Translations under genes and position numbers: made by a program
Source: Rhizobium sp. CF122
GTDB taxonomy: Bacteria > Pseudomonadota > Alphaproteobacteria > Rhizobiales > Rhizobiaceae
DNA length: 64,000 nucleotides
Direction of reading: 5' to 3'
Assembly: GCF_000282035.1 (NCBI RefSeq)
Contig: NZ_AKKA01000072.1
Span: 124,001 to 188,000 of the forward strand
Part shown: positions 7,184 through 15,864 of the stretch, piece after piece
Layout of the letters: every line of letters starts with the position of its first letter
Position numbering within the stretch: the stretch's first letter is position 1
Notes under the pieces: model-generated
Database searches by the model: none
What the model was told of the DNA's origin: nothing
What the model saw: the letters and a program-made list of their open reading frames with translations, nothing else

Positions 7184-9073
7184 ATGAAGACCTCGATTGC
7201 GACGGTAACGCTCAGCGGCGAATTACCCGACAAGCTTGAAGCCATTGCGCGCGCGGGCTTCGACGGTGTCGAGATTTTCGAGAACGACTTTCTGGCCTTT
7301 GACGGGAGCCCCGCCGACGTCGGCAAGATGGCGAACGATCTCGGGCTCAAGATAACGCTTTTCCAGCCCTTCCGCGACTTCGAAGGCATGCCGGATGGGC
7401 TTCGAAGCCGTACCTTCGACCGGGCTGAACGCAAGTTCGACGTCATGCAGGAGCTCGGAACCGACATGGTGCTTGTCTGCTCGAACGTCTCGCAGGCAGC
7501 GCTTGGAGGCATCGATCGCGCGGCTGCCGACTTTCACGAATTGGGTGAGCGCGCGGCCAAACGCGGCCTCAAGGTGGGTTATGAGGCGCTCGCCTGGGGC
7601 CGCTACGTCAACGACCACCGCGATGCCTGGGAGATCGTGCGTCGCGCTAATCATCCGAACGTCGGGCTTATCCTCGACAGCTTCCATTCGCTCTCGCGCA
7701 AGATTGATATCAACTCGATCCGGTCGATTCCAAAGGAGAGGATCTTCATCGTACAATTGGCCGATGCGCCGCTGATCGACATGGATCTGCTCTATTGGAG
7801 CCGCCATTTTCGCAACATGCCAGGCGAGGGCGATCTGCCGGTAACAGCGTTCACCGAGGCCGTGGCGTCGACCGGGTATGACGGCTATTTCTCGCTGGAG
7901 ATCTTCAATGACCAGTTTCGTGGCGGCTCCACGCGGGCGATCGCCGCGGATGGTCATCGTTCGCTGATCTATCTGGCCGACCAGGTTCGCCGCAATGTGC
8001 AGACGCCGATCGGCGTTCCCATGCCGGAACGTGCTGTCGTCAGGGGTATTGGCTTTGTTGAATTCGCCACCGATGAAGATGAGGCCGTCGAGCTGATTGC
8101 GCTCTTACAGGCCTTGGGTTTCCGCAAGAGGGCCATCCATCGATCTAAAAAGGTGACGTTGTTTGAACAGGGCAGCATCCGGATTCTGGTCAATGCCGAT
8201 CCGCTCGGTTTTGCAAGCGCTGCCTATGCAGTCCACGGCACATTCGCTTATGCTCTGGCGCTCGTTGTCGAGGATGCCACTGAAGCTTATCGGCGCGCTC
8301 TTGCGATGGATGCTGAGCCCTTCCAACAGGCCGTTGCCGATGGCGAACTCGAACTGCCGGCAATTCGCGGCGTCGGCGGCGGCTTGATCTACCTCATCGA
8401 CGACAAGAGCCCGCTCGGCCGTTTCTCGGAAATCGATTTCGAGCCGGTTTCAGAAGACGGCGGCAAGGCTGGCGCCGGACTGCTGCAGTTCGACCATATC
8501 GCCCAGACGGTCGCCTATGATGAAATGCTGACCTGGCTGCTCTTCTACACCTCAATTTTCGAGACCAGAAAGACGCCAATGGTTGATATCATCGATCCGA
8601 GCGGCGTTGTGCGCAGCCAGGTCGTTGAAAATGAAACCGGCAGGCTGCGCCTTACAATGAATGGCGCGGAGAACCGCCGCACGCTCGCCGGTCACTTCAT
8701 CGCCGAAAAATTCGGTTCGGGCATCCAGCATCTGGCCTTTTCGACCGACGACATTTTCGTCACCGCCAGATCGCTTCGCAAGCAAGGCTTCAAGCCGCTC
8801 CATATCTCACCGAACTATTATGACGATGTCGAAGCCCGCTTCGGTTTGGATGCCGATCTCACCGAGCGCCTGAAGGCAGAAAACATCCTTTATGACCGCG
8901 ATGAGCATGGAGAATATTTCCAGCTCTACAGCGGCACCTACGGCGAGGGGTTCTTCTTCGAAATCGTCGAACGACGCGGCTATCGGGGTTATGGCGCGCC
9001 GAACGCCATTTTCCGTATTGCTGCACTCAAGAGGCAGATGCGGCCCGAAGGTGTCCCGAAGGATGCCGTCTGA
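7184..9073 (+). CDS. quiC: QuiC-type 3-dehydroshikimate dehydratase fused to HPPD-like domain
   Basis: A 629-residue two-domain protein. Residues 1-270 form a sugar-phosphate-isomerase-like TIM barrel with the metal ligands Glu134 (VGYEALAWG), Asp165 (LILDSFHS), Gln191 (VQLADAP) and Glu239 (FSLEIFND). Residues about 285-620 form a 4-hydroxyphenylpyruvate-dioxygenase-like module keeping a possible 2-His-1-Glu set (FDHIAQ, IQHLAF, FFFEIVE). This architecture is that of bacterial QuiC1, which dehydrates 3-dehydroshikimate to protocatechuate. It is divergent from the importer/aroQ operon and would be the exit step of that pathway. The role of the C-terminal module in this family is not settled. 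Confidence 0.88.
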   Translation: MKTSIATVTLSGELPDKLEAIARAGFDGVEIFENDFLAFDGSPADVGKMANDLGLKITLFQPFRDFEGMPDGLRSRTFDRAERKFDVMQELGTDMVLVCSNVSQAALGGIDRAAADFHELGERAAKRGLKVGYEALAWGRYVNDHRDAWEIVRRANHPNVGLILDSFHSLSRKIDINSIRSIPKERIFIVQLADAPLIDMDLLYWSRHFRNMPGEGDLPVTAFTEAVASTGYDGYFSLEIFNDQFRGGSTRAIAADGHRSLIYLADQVRRNVQTPIGVPMPERAVVRGIGFVEFATDEDEAVELIALLQALGFRKRAIHRSKKVTLFEQGSIRILVNADPLGFASAAYAVHGTFAYALALVVEDATEAYRRALAMDAEPFQQAVADGELELPAIRGVGGGLIYLIDDKSPLGRFSEIDFEPVSEDGGKAGAGLLQFDHIAQTVAYDEMLTWLLFYTSIFETRKTPMVDIIDPSGVVRSQVVENETGRLRLTMNGAENRRTLAGHFIAEKFGSGIQHLAFSTDDIFVTARSLRKQGFKPLHISPNYYDDVEARFGLDADLTERLKAENILYDRDEHGEYFQLYSGTYGEGFFFEIVERRGYRGYGAPNAIFRIAALKRQMRPEGVPKDAV

Positions 9074-9079
9074 TCGGCG

Positions 9080-9754
9080 TCAGTCGATGCGACCGCTCTT
9101 CAGGACGTGCGCCACGCCGCTTTCTATATGCCGGGCAATGACGGCTCGAGCGCCCTCGATGTCGCGCTTCAAGGCAAGTTCGAAAAGTAGCTTGTGGTCG
9201 TCAACGACGGCCTGACCGCGAAAGCTCTGGGCTAGCATGTGATAGCGTAAAAACCTGTCGAACACAGAAGATAGCGCCGCCATGAGTGTTGCGGAATTGC
9301 AAGCCGATACGATCGCCTGGTGAAATTCCCAATCATAGCGAACCCAGTCGATGGTGCGTGATGTATCGCCTGCTAGCAGTTTCTTCTCCGCTGCCGCCAG
9401 CTTGTGGTGGGCGGCGACGATGCGTCCCTCCCACTCGAGATTTCCGGCCGAAAATGAAAGGTCGATCGCATGGGTTTCCAACACGGTACGCAGATCGGCG
9501 AGCTCCTCGAGCTCCTTGCGGGAGGCCGGGCTGACTTCAAAGCCGCGCTGGCCTTCCGCTAGCACCAGGTTCTCCGTGGTCAGGCGGCTGAGTATTTCGC
9601 GCAGCGACGATACGCTAATCGAATAGCGCTCCTTGGCTTGCTCAAGTTTGATTTTCGCACCAGGCGCCAAGGCGCCGGAAATGATGTCCTGACGGATCTG
9701 CCGGAAAACGACGTCGCCTACAGTCTCGGAAGGTTCACCGGCAATTTTGAGCAT
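9080..9754 (-). CDS. GntR-family regulator with FCD domain (copy 1)
   Basis: A 224-residue repressor-type protein. Residues 10-75 are a winged helix (VFRQIRQDIISGALAPG, SSLREILSRLTTENLV); residues 90-215 are an all-helical FCD ligand domain with candidate metal residues in WVRYDWEFHQAIV, DDHKLLFEL and ARHIESG. It ends convergent to quiC, six bases after that gene's stop. Its neighbour at 9797-10483 is a clear paralogue with the same gene order and length. Probable role: sensing an intermediate of the adjacent pathway. Confidence 0.9.
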   Translation of the reverse strand: MLKIAGEPSETVGDVVFRQIRQDIISGALAPGAKIKLEQAKERYSISVSSLREILSRLTTENLVLAEGQRGFEVSPASRKELEELADLRTVLETHAIDLSFSAGNLEWEGRIVAAHHKLAAAEKKLLAGDTSRTIDWVRYDWEFHQAIVSACNSATLMAALSSVFDRFLRYHMLAQSFRGQAVVDDHKLLFELALKRDIEGARAVIARHIESGVAHVLKSGRID

Positions 9755-9796
9755 GAGGTCCTCTGCTTTGCTCAGGCACTACGAGAGTGCCGACTA

Positions 9797-10483
9797 TCAC
9801 GATTGTCGTGGCACGGCGGATAACAGGCCTTTTCCAAGCGCATGCTCGACGCCTGCTTGTATATGACACTGCAGGACCTTCTTTGCGGTCTTGCTATCGC
9901 GTTGCAACGCGGCCTCCAGAAGTTGCCTATGTTCCTGTTCGGCAACGCTGCCGCGATAGGACAGCGCAACCATCTGATATCGCAGGTATTTGTCGAAAAC
10001 GGCCGAGTGGGTCTCCATCAGCAGACGCGATCCGCAGGCGGAAATCAGGGCCTGGTGAAACTCCCAGTCGTAGCGCTTCCAGTCTTCCGCTCTGCTTGTG
10101 TCGCCCGACGCCATGACCTGTTCCATCCGCGCAAGCTTGTAATGAGCAGACACCAGTCTTGCCTCCCACTCCACATCGCCCTGTTCGAAGGACTGTTCGA
10201 GCGCGTGCTCTTCGAGAAGCAGGCGCAGAGCTGCGATCTCTTTGAGGTCCGCAACGGATACTCGTGCAACCTCAAAGCCTCGCTGACCTTCAGCCACAAC
10301 GAGCCCTTCAGACGTCAGGCGGTTGAGAATTTCCCGGAGCGTACTGACGCTGGTCTCGTAAGCGCCTTTCAAATTCTCCAGCTTGAGCTTCTGGCCGGGC
10401 GCGAGGCGCCCGAATATTATGTCCGCCCTTATTTGCCGATAACCGCTCTCAGCGACAGTTTCCTCAATAATTTCCTGGCGCAC
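9797..10483 (-). CDS. GntR-family regulator with FCD domain (copy 2)
   Basis: A 228-residue paralogue of the preceding regulator: STLREILNRLTSEGLVVAEG against SSLREILSRLTTENLVLAEG, and DWKRYDWEFHQALI against DWVRYDWEFHQAIV. Both have N-terminal wHTH and C-terminal FCD domains. Only 42 bases separate the two genes, so they are probably one transcript, with this gene first. Divergence between copies is spread along the protein, so the duplication is not recent. They may form heterodimers or sense different pathway intermediates. Confidence 0.9.
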   Translation of the reverse strand: MRQEIIEETVAESGYRQIRADIIFGRLAPGQKLKLENLKGAYETSVSTLREILNRLTSEGLVVAEGQRGFEVARVSVADLKEIAALRLLLEEHALEQSFEQGDVEWEARLVSAHYKLARMEQVMASGDTSRAEDWKRYDWEFHQALISACGSRLLMETHSAVFDKYLRYQMVALSYRGSVAEQEHRQLLEAALQRDSKTAKKVLQCHIQAGVEHALGKGLLSAVPRQS

Positions 10484-10758
10484 GGTCTGTCTCCGAGATT
10501 TCTTCTTTCCTCCTATATATCCGGATAGCTAGGCCAAATTCAATAAGTAGCGCGGATTGGGCGCAGGATCATGAGTGGGAACGGGTCGCCGCCGATTCCA
10601 TCGCGTAGGAACCCCAAACCTGCGTCACAGCCTTGATAGAAATGCCGCCTTTCGCAGAGGCTGAGCAAGATCAGGCGGCCCCTCAGCGCCTCACCACGAC
10701 GCCGACCTTCGCTCGGAAGAGGCCTCCGGCGGTAACAGGAGATTCCGGGCCTAAGCGC

Positions 10759-10986
10759 TCAAGCCGACTTTGGCAATTTTGGACTTTCTGAAAGAATTCG
10801 CGCTTGGGCCACTGAAACGCCATAGGATGCCATCAGCCACAGACTGAGCGCAACGGCACGTGGGACCGGCTGCTCACCCGACGCCCACCGACGGCTAGCG
10901 AGTTCATCGACGCCAAAAAGCTCTGCGGCGACGCTTGCCGTCAATCCAGTGACAGCGAGCGCCGCCCTGAATTCGGACGGAGTCAT
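10759..10986 (-). CDS. Small XRE-like helix-turn-helix protein
   Basis: A 75-residue protein consisting almost only of a DNA-binding domain: FRAALAVTGLTASVAAELFG, then VDELASRRWASGEQPVPRAVA. This matches small Cro/C1-like proteins common in alphaproteobacteria. The ATG at 10986 starts at the domain edge and has GGGA nine bases upstream. An in-frame ATG at 11049 would add 21 unrelated residues and lacks a ribosome site. No neighbouring partner gene. Function unknown; likely a small transcription regulator. Confidence 0.6.
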   Translation of the reverse strand: MTPSEFRAALAVTGLTASVAAELFGVDELASRRWASGEQPVPRAVALSLWLMASYGVSVAQARILSESPKLPKSA

Positions 10987-11199
10987 TTGATGCGTTCCCG
11001 GCGCGCTTGGCGCGCGATTTATTTCGTTGTGACGCACATTAGCTTTCATTTAATTACGTGATATCGCATGTGCGACATTTTGTATGTTCTTTACGACTTG
11101 TGGCTTTTAGCTGCGGTTCGCGTATCGTTGCCGACAGCGTCGACTAAGCTGGTCCGTCACGCCAGGCCGAAAGGTGCCCAGCCAACCACTCGACGATTC

Positions 11200-11412
11200 C
11201 TTGTCTTCAACGAAGTTGACGTGCCACGACCCGTACCGAAATCAAGCGGCTGCACCGAGCCGTCGGCACAGCGATCATCGACGTGACCGACGACCAGGCC
11301 GAGGGAATGACGCTTGCGATCGCATCGTCATTCTCAAAGCCGGTGACATCCAGCAGGTCGGTACCTCCGACGAGATCTGTAAGCACCCTGACGAGCTTTT
11401 CGCCGGCGCTTT
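11200..11412 (+). pseudogene. Remnant of a sugar-type ABC transporter ATPase (MalK/UgpC class)
   Basis: Two frames together rebuild part of an ABC ATPase after the Walker B region. From 11232, one frame reads RTEIKRLHRAVGTAIIDVTDDQ and EGMTLA; the next frame, from 11318, reads DRIVILKAGDIQQVGTSDEI and CKHPDELF. These correspond to the switch-His (degraded: TDDQ for THDQ), D-loop and following segment of UgpC/MalK proteins. A one-base loss near 11315 causes the frame change. The Walker A, signature and C-terminal parts are absent. It is a dead fragment left by deletion. Confidence 0.7.
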
Positions 11413-11481
11413 GTCTGTTCTCCAGTCGATGACGGGAGAAAAGGGGCATCTTGGCGCCTGGCGCCGCCGCGATATCGGGGT

Positions 11482-12729
11482 TCAGCGCGGCACGATACCC
11501 GGCTGATCGGCAGGGAATTTCGCAATGTCGGCGACACTGACATTGAGATGCTGTGCCACAAGCGCTGCCGGCGTGTGCGTCAGCCAGGACGACAGGCCTA
11601 TCTCCTGATACTCAGCAACCTTGAAGACGGCCACGAATTGCAGATCCGTCTTGCCGGTGTTTTCGATGATGTGGCCCTGGCTTCTCTTTATGTATCCGAT
11701 ATCACCCGGCCGGAAGTCGGCCGTCTGGCTGCGCGGACCGGCGTCGAACACCGTCATTCGACCTTCCCCCTTGATCCAATACTGCCATTCGTCTGCATTC
11801 GGGTGCCAATGCATCTCCCGCACGGCTCCGGGCCTAATCGTCTCGATCGCCGCCGCAATGGTTTTGGACACCTTGAAGCTATTGCTGTCGGCAAGCTGGA
11901 TCGTGCCGGATGCGTTCTGCTTCAGTGGAGCCGAGGCCGTCAGCCTGTAGGTAAAGGGATACGGCGGCAGTCCAGCAGAAGCGACGGCCTCTTGGTCGGC
12001 CGAAAGCGGACCGGGCTCCTTGCCCTGGAAGATCCAGAGATCCTGCAACGGAATGTTCTTGAACGTCTCCTGCGGCACGCCGAAGTTCTTGGCCAGAAGT
12101 TCCGGCGATGTGTGCGCCAGCCAGTCCGTCAGAAGCAGCGTGCCATATTCGGATTGGTCGCCTTCGTCAAAGACGATCACGAATTCGCAGCCATCCGGCC
12201 CAAGTCCTTGCAGCGAATGAGGGAATCCGGCTGGAAAATACCAGAGATCGCCTGCCTCCACATCCTGCACATAGGCTCGCCCCTGGGGATCAAGAACCGT
12301 GACGCGGCAGCGCCCGTTGGTCATGATCGCCCATTCGGCGGCACGGTGCCAGTGCATCTCGCGGATGCCGCCGGGACCGAGCCGCATGTTGACGCCGGAA
12401 ACGGCCTCGGAGATCGCAAAATCCGACTTGGTGACCTGGCGCGCCCAGCCTCCATTCTGGATGCGCTTGGCGGCATTGTTGAACGATCCCCAAAACAGCT
12501 GCATGTCACCCACATCCGTTGCTGGCGGGTTTTGAAACGAGGGAAATTGCTCGTTGATCGCGGGGTTTTTCGGACCGGGATCCGAAAGGCCGGCACGATT
12601 GGCATTGATCGCGCCCTCGGCCGGCTGATCCGGATTGCCGAAGCTGGCGGCGTGGGCGGCACCCGCCGCGAGCGCCGTGCCTCCCATCGCTCCAAGGGCA
12701 AGCACTGTGCGTCTTGATAAGGGTTCCAT
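11482..12729 (-). CDS. Tat-exported bicupin, oxalate decarboxylase family
   Basis: A 415-residue protein. The ATG at 12729 opens a Tat-type signal (MEPLSRRTVLALGAMGGTAL). Two cupin domains follow, each with a manganese site: HWHRAAEW...FPAGFPH in the first and HWHPNADEWQYW...SQGH in the second. This is the pattern of OxdC (oxalate to formate and CO2). The lid over the first site, SENST in Bacillus OxdC as I recall, reads SEYGT here: the Glu proton donor remains but its neighbours differ. It acts in the periplasm if exported. It is the last gene of a long minus-strand block, 20 bases after the RND gene. Oxalate oxidase or another bicupin activity cannot be excluded. Confidence 0.85.
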   Translation of the reverse strand: MEPLSRRTVLALGAMGGTALAAGAAHAASFGNPDQPAEGAINANRAGLSDPGPKNPAINEQFPSFQNPPATDVGDMQLFWGSFNNAAKRIQNGGWARQVTKSDFAISEAVSGVNMRLGPGGIREMHWHRAAEWAIMTNGRCRVTVLDPQGRAYVQDVEAGDLWYFPAGFPHSLQGLGPDGCEFVIVFDEGDQSEYGTLLLTDWLAHTSPELLAKNFGVPQETFKNIPLQDLWIFQGKEPGPLSADQEAVASAGLPPYPFTYRLTASAPLKQNASGTIQLADSNSFKVSKTIAAAIETIRPGAVREMHWHPNADEWQYWIKGEGRMTVFDAGPRSQTADFRPGDIGYIKRSQGHIIENTGKTDLQFVAVFKVAEYQEIGLSSWLTHTPAALVAQHLNVSVADIAKFPADQPGIVPR

Positions 12730-12749
12730 GGCTGTCACTCCTGTTTGGA

Positions 12750-15700
12750 CTATTCCGCCGGCGCTGGAACACCGGGAACTGCAGGTCGCTTTCGACGGAT
12801 CAGTTCGCCGAGCTTTTCGAGGTAGAGGTAGACGACCGGTGTTGTGTAGAGTGTCATGACCTGGCTGATCAAAAGGCCGCCAACCATGGCGTAGCCGAGC
12901 GGTTGGCGAAGCTCCGAGCCGGTGCCGTGACCGACCATCAAAGGCATGCCGGCAAGCAGCGCCGCACAAGTTGTCATGATAATCGGACGGAAGCGCAGCA
13001 GGCAGGCCTGCCGGATCGCATCCTCCGGTGACAAGCCCTCTTCGCGCTGAGCCGCGATGGCGAAGTCGACGATCATGATGCCGTTCTTCTTCACGATCCC
13101 GATCAGGAGAATAACGCCGATCAGGGCGATTACGGTAAAGTCAAAGCCGAAGAGCCACAGCATCGCCAGCGCGCCGAGACCAGCGGAGGGAAGGGTCGAC
13201 AGGATAGTCAGCGGGTGGACGTAGCTCTCGTATAGCACGCCGAGGATGAGATAGATGACCGCGAGAGCAGCAAGTACCAGCAGCGGCTCGCTCGCCAGAG
13301 AGCTTTGATAGGCCTGGGCGTTACCCTGGAAACTGCCGATCAACGTCGCCGGCTTGCCCATCTCCACCTCGGCCTCGCCGATGGCTGCGACCGCCTGGCT
13401 CAACGCCACGCCCTTGGCTAGGTTGAAGGACAGCGTGACGGAGGGAAACTGGCTTTGATGATTGACCGCGAGAACCGCCGTCGGTTCGGTGGTCTGCCTG
13501 ACCAGCTGGTTGAGCGGCACCTGTTCGCCGGTCAGCGGCGACTCGATGTAGAGGCCATTGATCGCCAGCGGCGAATTCTGAAACTGCGGAGCCAACTCAA
13601 GGACGACATGATAGCTGTTCAAGTCGGTGAAATACTGTGTGACCTGGCGCTGACCAAAGGCATCGTAGAGCGTGTTGTCGATCGTCTGGGGGGATATGCC
13701 GAAGCGGGATGCCTGATCGCGATCGATTGCCAGGGTGACGGTAGCGCCACCATTTTGCTGGTCCGTGGCGACGTCGGTCAGCTCAGGCAGGGTCTTGAAC
13801 TTGGCCAGCAGCCTGTTTGACCAGTCGTCGAGCTCGTCAGCGTCGCCATCCTGCAGCGTGTATTGGAACTGCGTGGCCGAACTCCTGCCGCCGACATTGA
13901 TGTCCTGCGCCGGCTGTAGAAAAAGCTGCGCGCCCTGCATCTGTGCCAGCTTCGTGCGCAGCCGGTTGATGATCTCGCTCGCCGATGCGTCTCGCTCATC
14001 GCGCGGCCTGAGTGTGATGAACATGCGGCCCGTGTTAACCGTCAGCCCCGAGCCGCCGCCGACAGCCATGCCGATTGTCGCAACGCCTGGATCGCTCGCG
14101 ACAATATTGCCTGCTTCCACCTGATGCCGTGCCATTTCGGCAAACGAGATATCCTGGGAAGATTCCAGGATGCCGGTGATCAGGCCCGTATCTTGCGTCG
14201 GGAAGAAGCCTTTCGGAATGTTGACGAAGAGGATGCCAGTTGCTGCGAGCGAGGCAAGGAATGCGACCATCGTCAGGCGATGGTGGCGCAGCGCGACGTC
14301 GAGTGTGCGCCGATAGACGTCAAGCATGAGGTCGAAGATGCGCTCGGATGCAACATAGAGCTTTCCATGGCCGGACGCCTCGTCAGGTTTCAGGAACCGG
14401 GCGGCCATCATCGGCGTAATGGTCAGCGAGACGAGTGCGGAAACGCCGATTGTCATCGTCACGGTAATGGCGAACTCGCGAAACAATCTTCCGACAATGC
14501 CACCCATTAGAAGCAGCGGTATGAAGACCGCGACCAGAGAGATGCTGATCGAGATGATGGTGAAGCCGATCTCGCGGGCACCATCGATGGCAGCCTGCTT
14601 CGGCGTCTTGCCCATCTCCATGTGGCGATGAATGTTCTCCACCATGACGATCGCGTCATCGACGACGAAGCCGACAGCTATGCTCAATCCCATCAGCGAC
14701 AGGTTGTCGAGGCTGAATCCGGCGAGATACATCAAAGCCAGCGTCGCCAGGAGCGCCAACGGCACTGTAATGCTTGGGATGACGGTTGCCCAGAGAGTGC
14801 GCAGGAAGACGAAGATGACCGTGACCACCAGCGCGATGGTGATCATTAGTGTCGTCTCGACGTCGAGCACCGACGCACGGATTGTCTCGGTCCGGTCGCT
14901 GAGGATCGAAAGATGAATGGCTGCGGGCGCGATCGCCTGGAGCAGAGGCAGCGTCGCCTTGATCTGATCGACGGTTTCGACGACATTGGCGCCCGGCAGC
15001 TTGAAGATCGGCAGCAAAATCGCGTGCTTGCCATTCGCCCAGGCGGCGAGCTGGGTGTTCTCCGGTCCATCAACCGCCTGACCTATATCGCGGATGCGAA
15101 CCGGCGCACCGTCCCGGTAGGCAACGATCGCATCGTTCCAGGGCGCTGCATCCAGCAATTGGTCGTTGTCGTAGATGGTGTACGTACGCTCTGCTCCCTG
15201 AACGGAGCCCTTCGGGGCGTTGCTGGTGATGCCGGTGACAGCGGTCCTGACGTCTTCGAGCGACAGCCCCATGTTCGCGATTTTACGAGGATCGATCTGT
15301 AGGCGTACGGCGGGTTTCTGCTGGCCGAAGATCAGGACTTGGGAAACGCCATTGAGCTGGCTGACATGCTGGGCGAGAACGCTCTCGGCATAGTCATCAA
15401 CCTGGGTGAGCGGCAGCGTGTCCGATGTTAGTGCCAACACCATGACGGGCGGGTCCGCCGGGTTGACTTTTCGGTAGGTCGGCGGCGACGGCAGGCCTGT
15501 CGGCAGTTGCCCGCCGGCGGCGTTGATCGCTGTCTGAACGTCCTGTGCAGCGCCGTCCACATCGCGTGACAGATCGAACTGAAGCGTAATCGAGCTGCTG
15601 CCGAGCGTGCTCGTCGACGTCATCTGCGTAACGCCGGGAATCTGACCGAACTGTCGCTCGAGCGGCTGCGTGACGGATGAGGCCATTGTTTTCGGATCGG

Positions 15701-15860
15701 CGCCCGGGAACTGCGTCGACACCTGGATCGTAGGGAAGTCGACCTGAGGCAACGGCGCGACAGGCAGGAGCGGGTAGGCAACGACCCCGATTGCAAACAA
15801 CGCCGCCATCAGCAAAGAGGTGGCGATCGGTCTTTGAATGAACCACGAGGAGATAGACAC
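12750..15860 (-). CDS. RND-family efflux pump, inner-membrane transporter
   Basis: A 1036-residue pump of the hydrophobe/amphiphile efflux class (AcrB/MdtB/MuxB). I start it at the GTG at 15860, seven bases after AAGGAG that overlaps the adaptor gene's end. The protein opens with SISSWFIQRPIATSLLM, the usual first membrane helix, and holds the proton-relay Asp pair in SIAVGFVVDDAIVMVENIHR (near residue 400). Twelve membrane segments and two large periplasmic loops fit the length. The adaptor gene is directly upstream; no TolC-like gene is in the window, so a shared outer-membrane channel is probable. Confidence 0.95.
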   Translation of the reverse strand: MSISSWFIQRPIATSLLMAALFAIGVVAYPLLPVAPLPQVDFPTIQVSTQFPGADPKTMASSVTQPLERQFGQIPGVTQMTSTSTLGSSSITLQFDLSRDVDGAAQDVQTAINAAGGQLPTGLPSPPTYRKVNPADPPVMVLALTSDTLPLTQVDDYAESVLAQHVSQLNGVSQVLIFGQQKPAVRLQIDPRKIANMGLSLEDVRTAVTGITSNAPKGSVQGAERTYTIYDNDQLLDAAPWNDAIVAYRDGAPVRIRDIGQAVDGPENTQLAAWANGKHAILLPIFKLPGANVVETVDQIKATLPLLQAIAPAAIHLSILSDRTETIRASVLDVETTLMITIALVVTVIFVFLRTLWATVIPSITVPLALLATLALMYLAGFSLDNLSLMGLSIAVGFVVDDAIVMVENIHRHMEMGKTPKQAAIDGAREIGFTIISISISLVAVFIPLLLMGGIVGRLFREFAITVTMTIGVSALVSLTITPMMAARFLKPDEASGHGKLYVASERIFDLMLDVYRRTLDVALRHHRLTMVAFLASLAATGILFVNIPKGFFPTQDTGLITGILESSQDISFAEMARHQVEAGNIVASDPGVATIGMAVGGGSGLTVNTGRMFITLRPRDERDASASEIINRLRTKLAQMQGAQLFLQPAQDINVGGRSSATQFQYTLQDGDADELDDWSNRLLAKFKTLPELTDVATDQQNGGATVTLAIDRDQASRFGISPQTIDNTLYDAFGQRQVTQYFTDLNSYHVVLELAPQFQNSPLAINGLYIESPLTGEQVPLNQLVRQTTEPTAVLAVNHQSQFPSVTLSFNLAKGVALSQAVAAIGEAEVEMGKPATLIGSFQGNAQAYQSSLASEPLLVLAALAVIYLILGVLYESYVHPLTILSTLPSAGLGALAMLWLFGFDFTVIALIGVILLIGIVKKNGIMIVDFAIAAQREEGLSPEDAIRQACLLRFRPIIMTTCAALLAGMPLMVGHGTGSELRQPLGYAMVGGLLISQVMTLYTTPVVYLYLEKLGELIRRKRPAVPGVPAPAE

Positions 15861-15864
15861 CACG

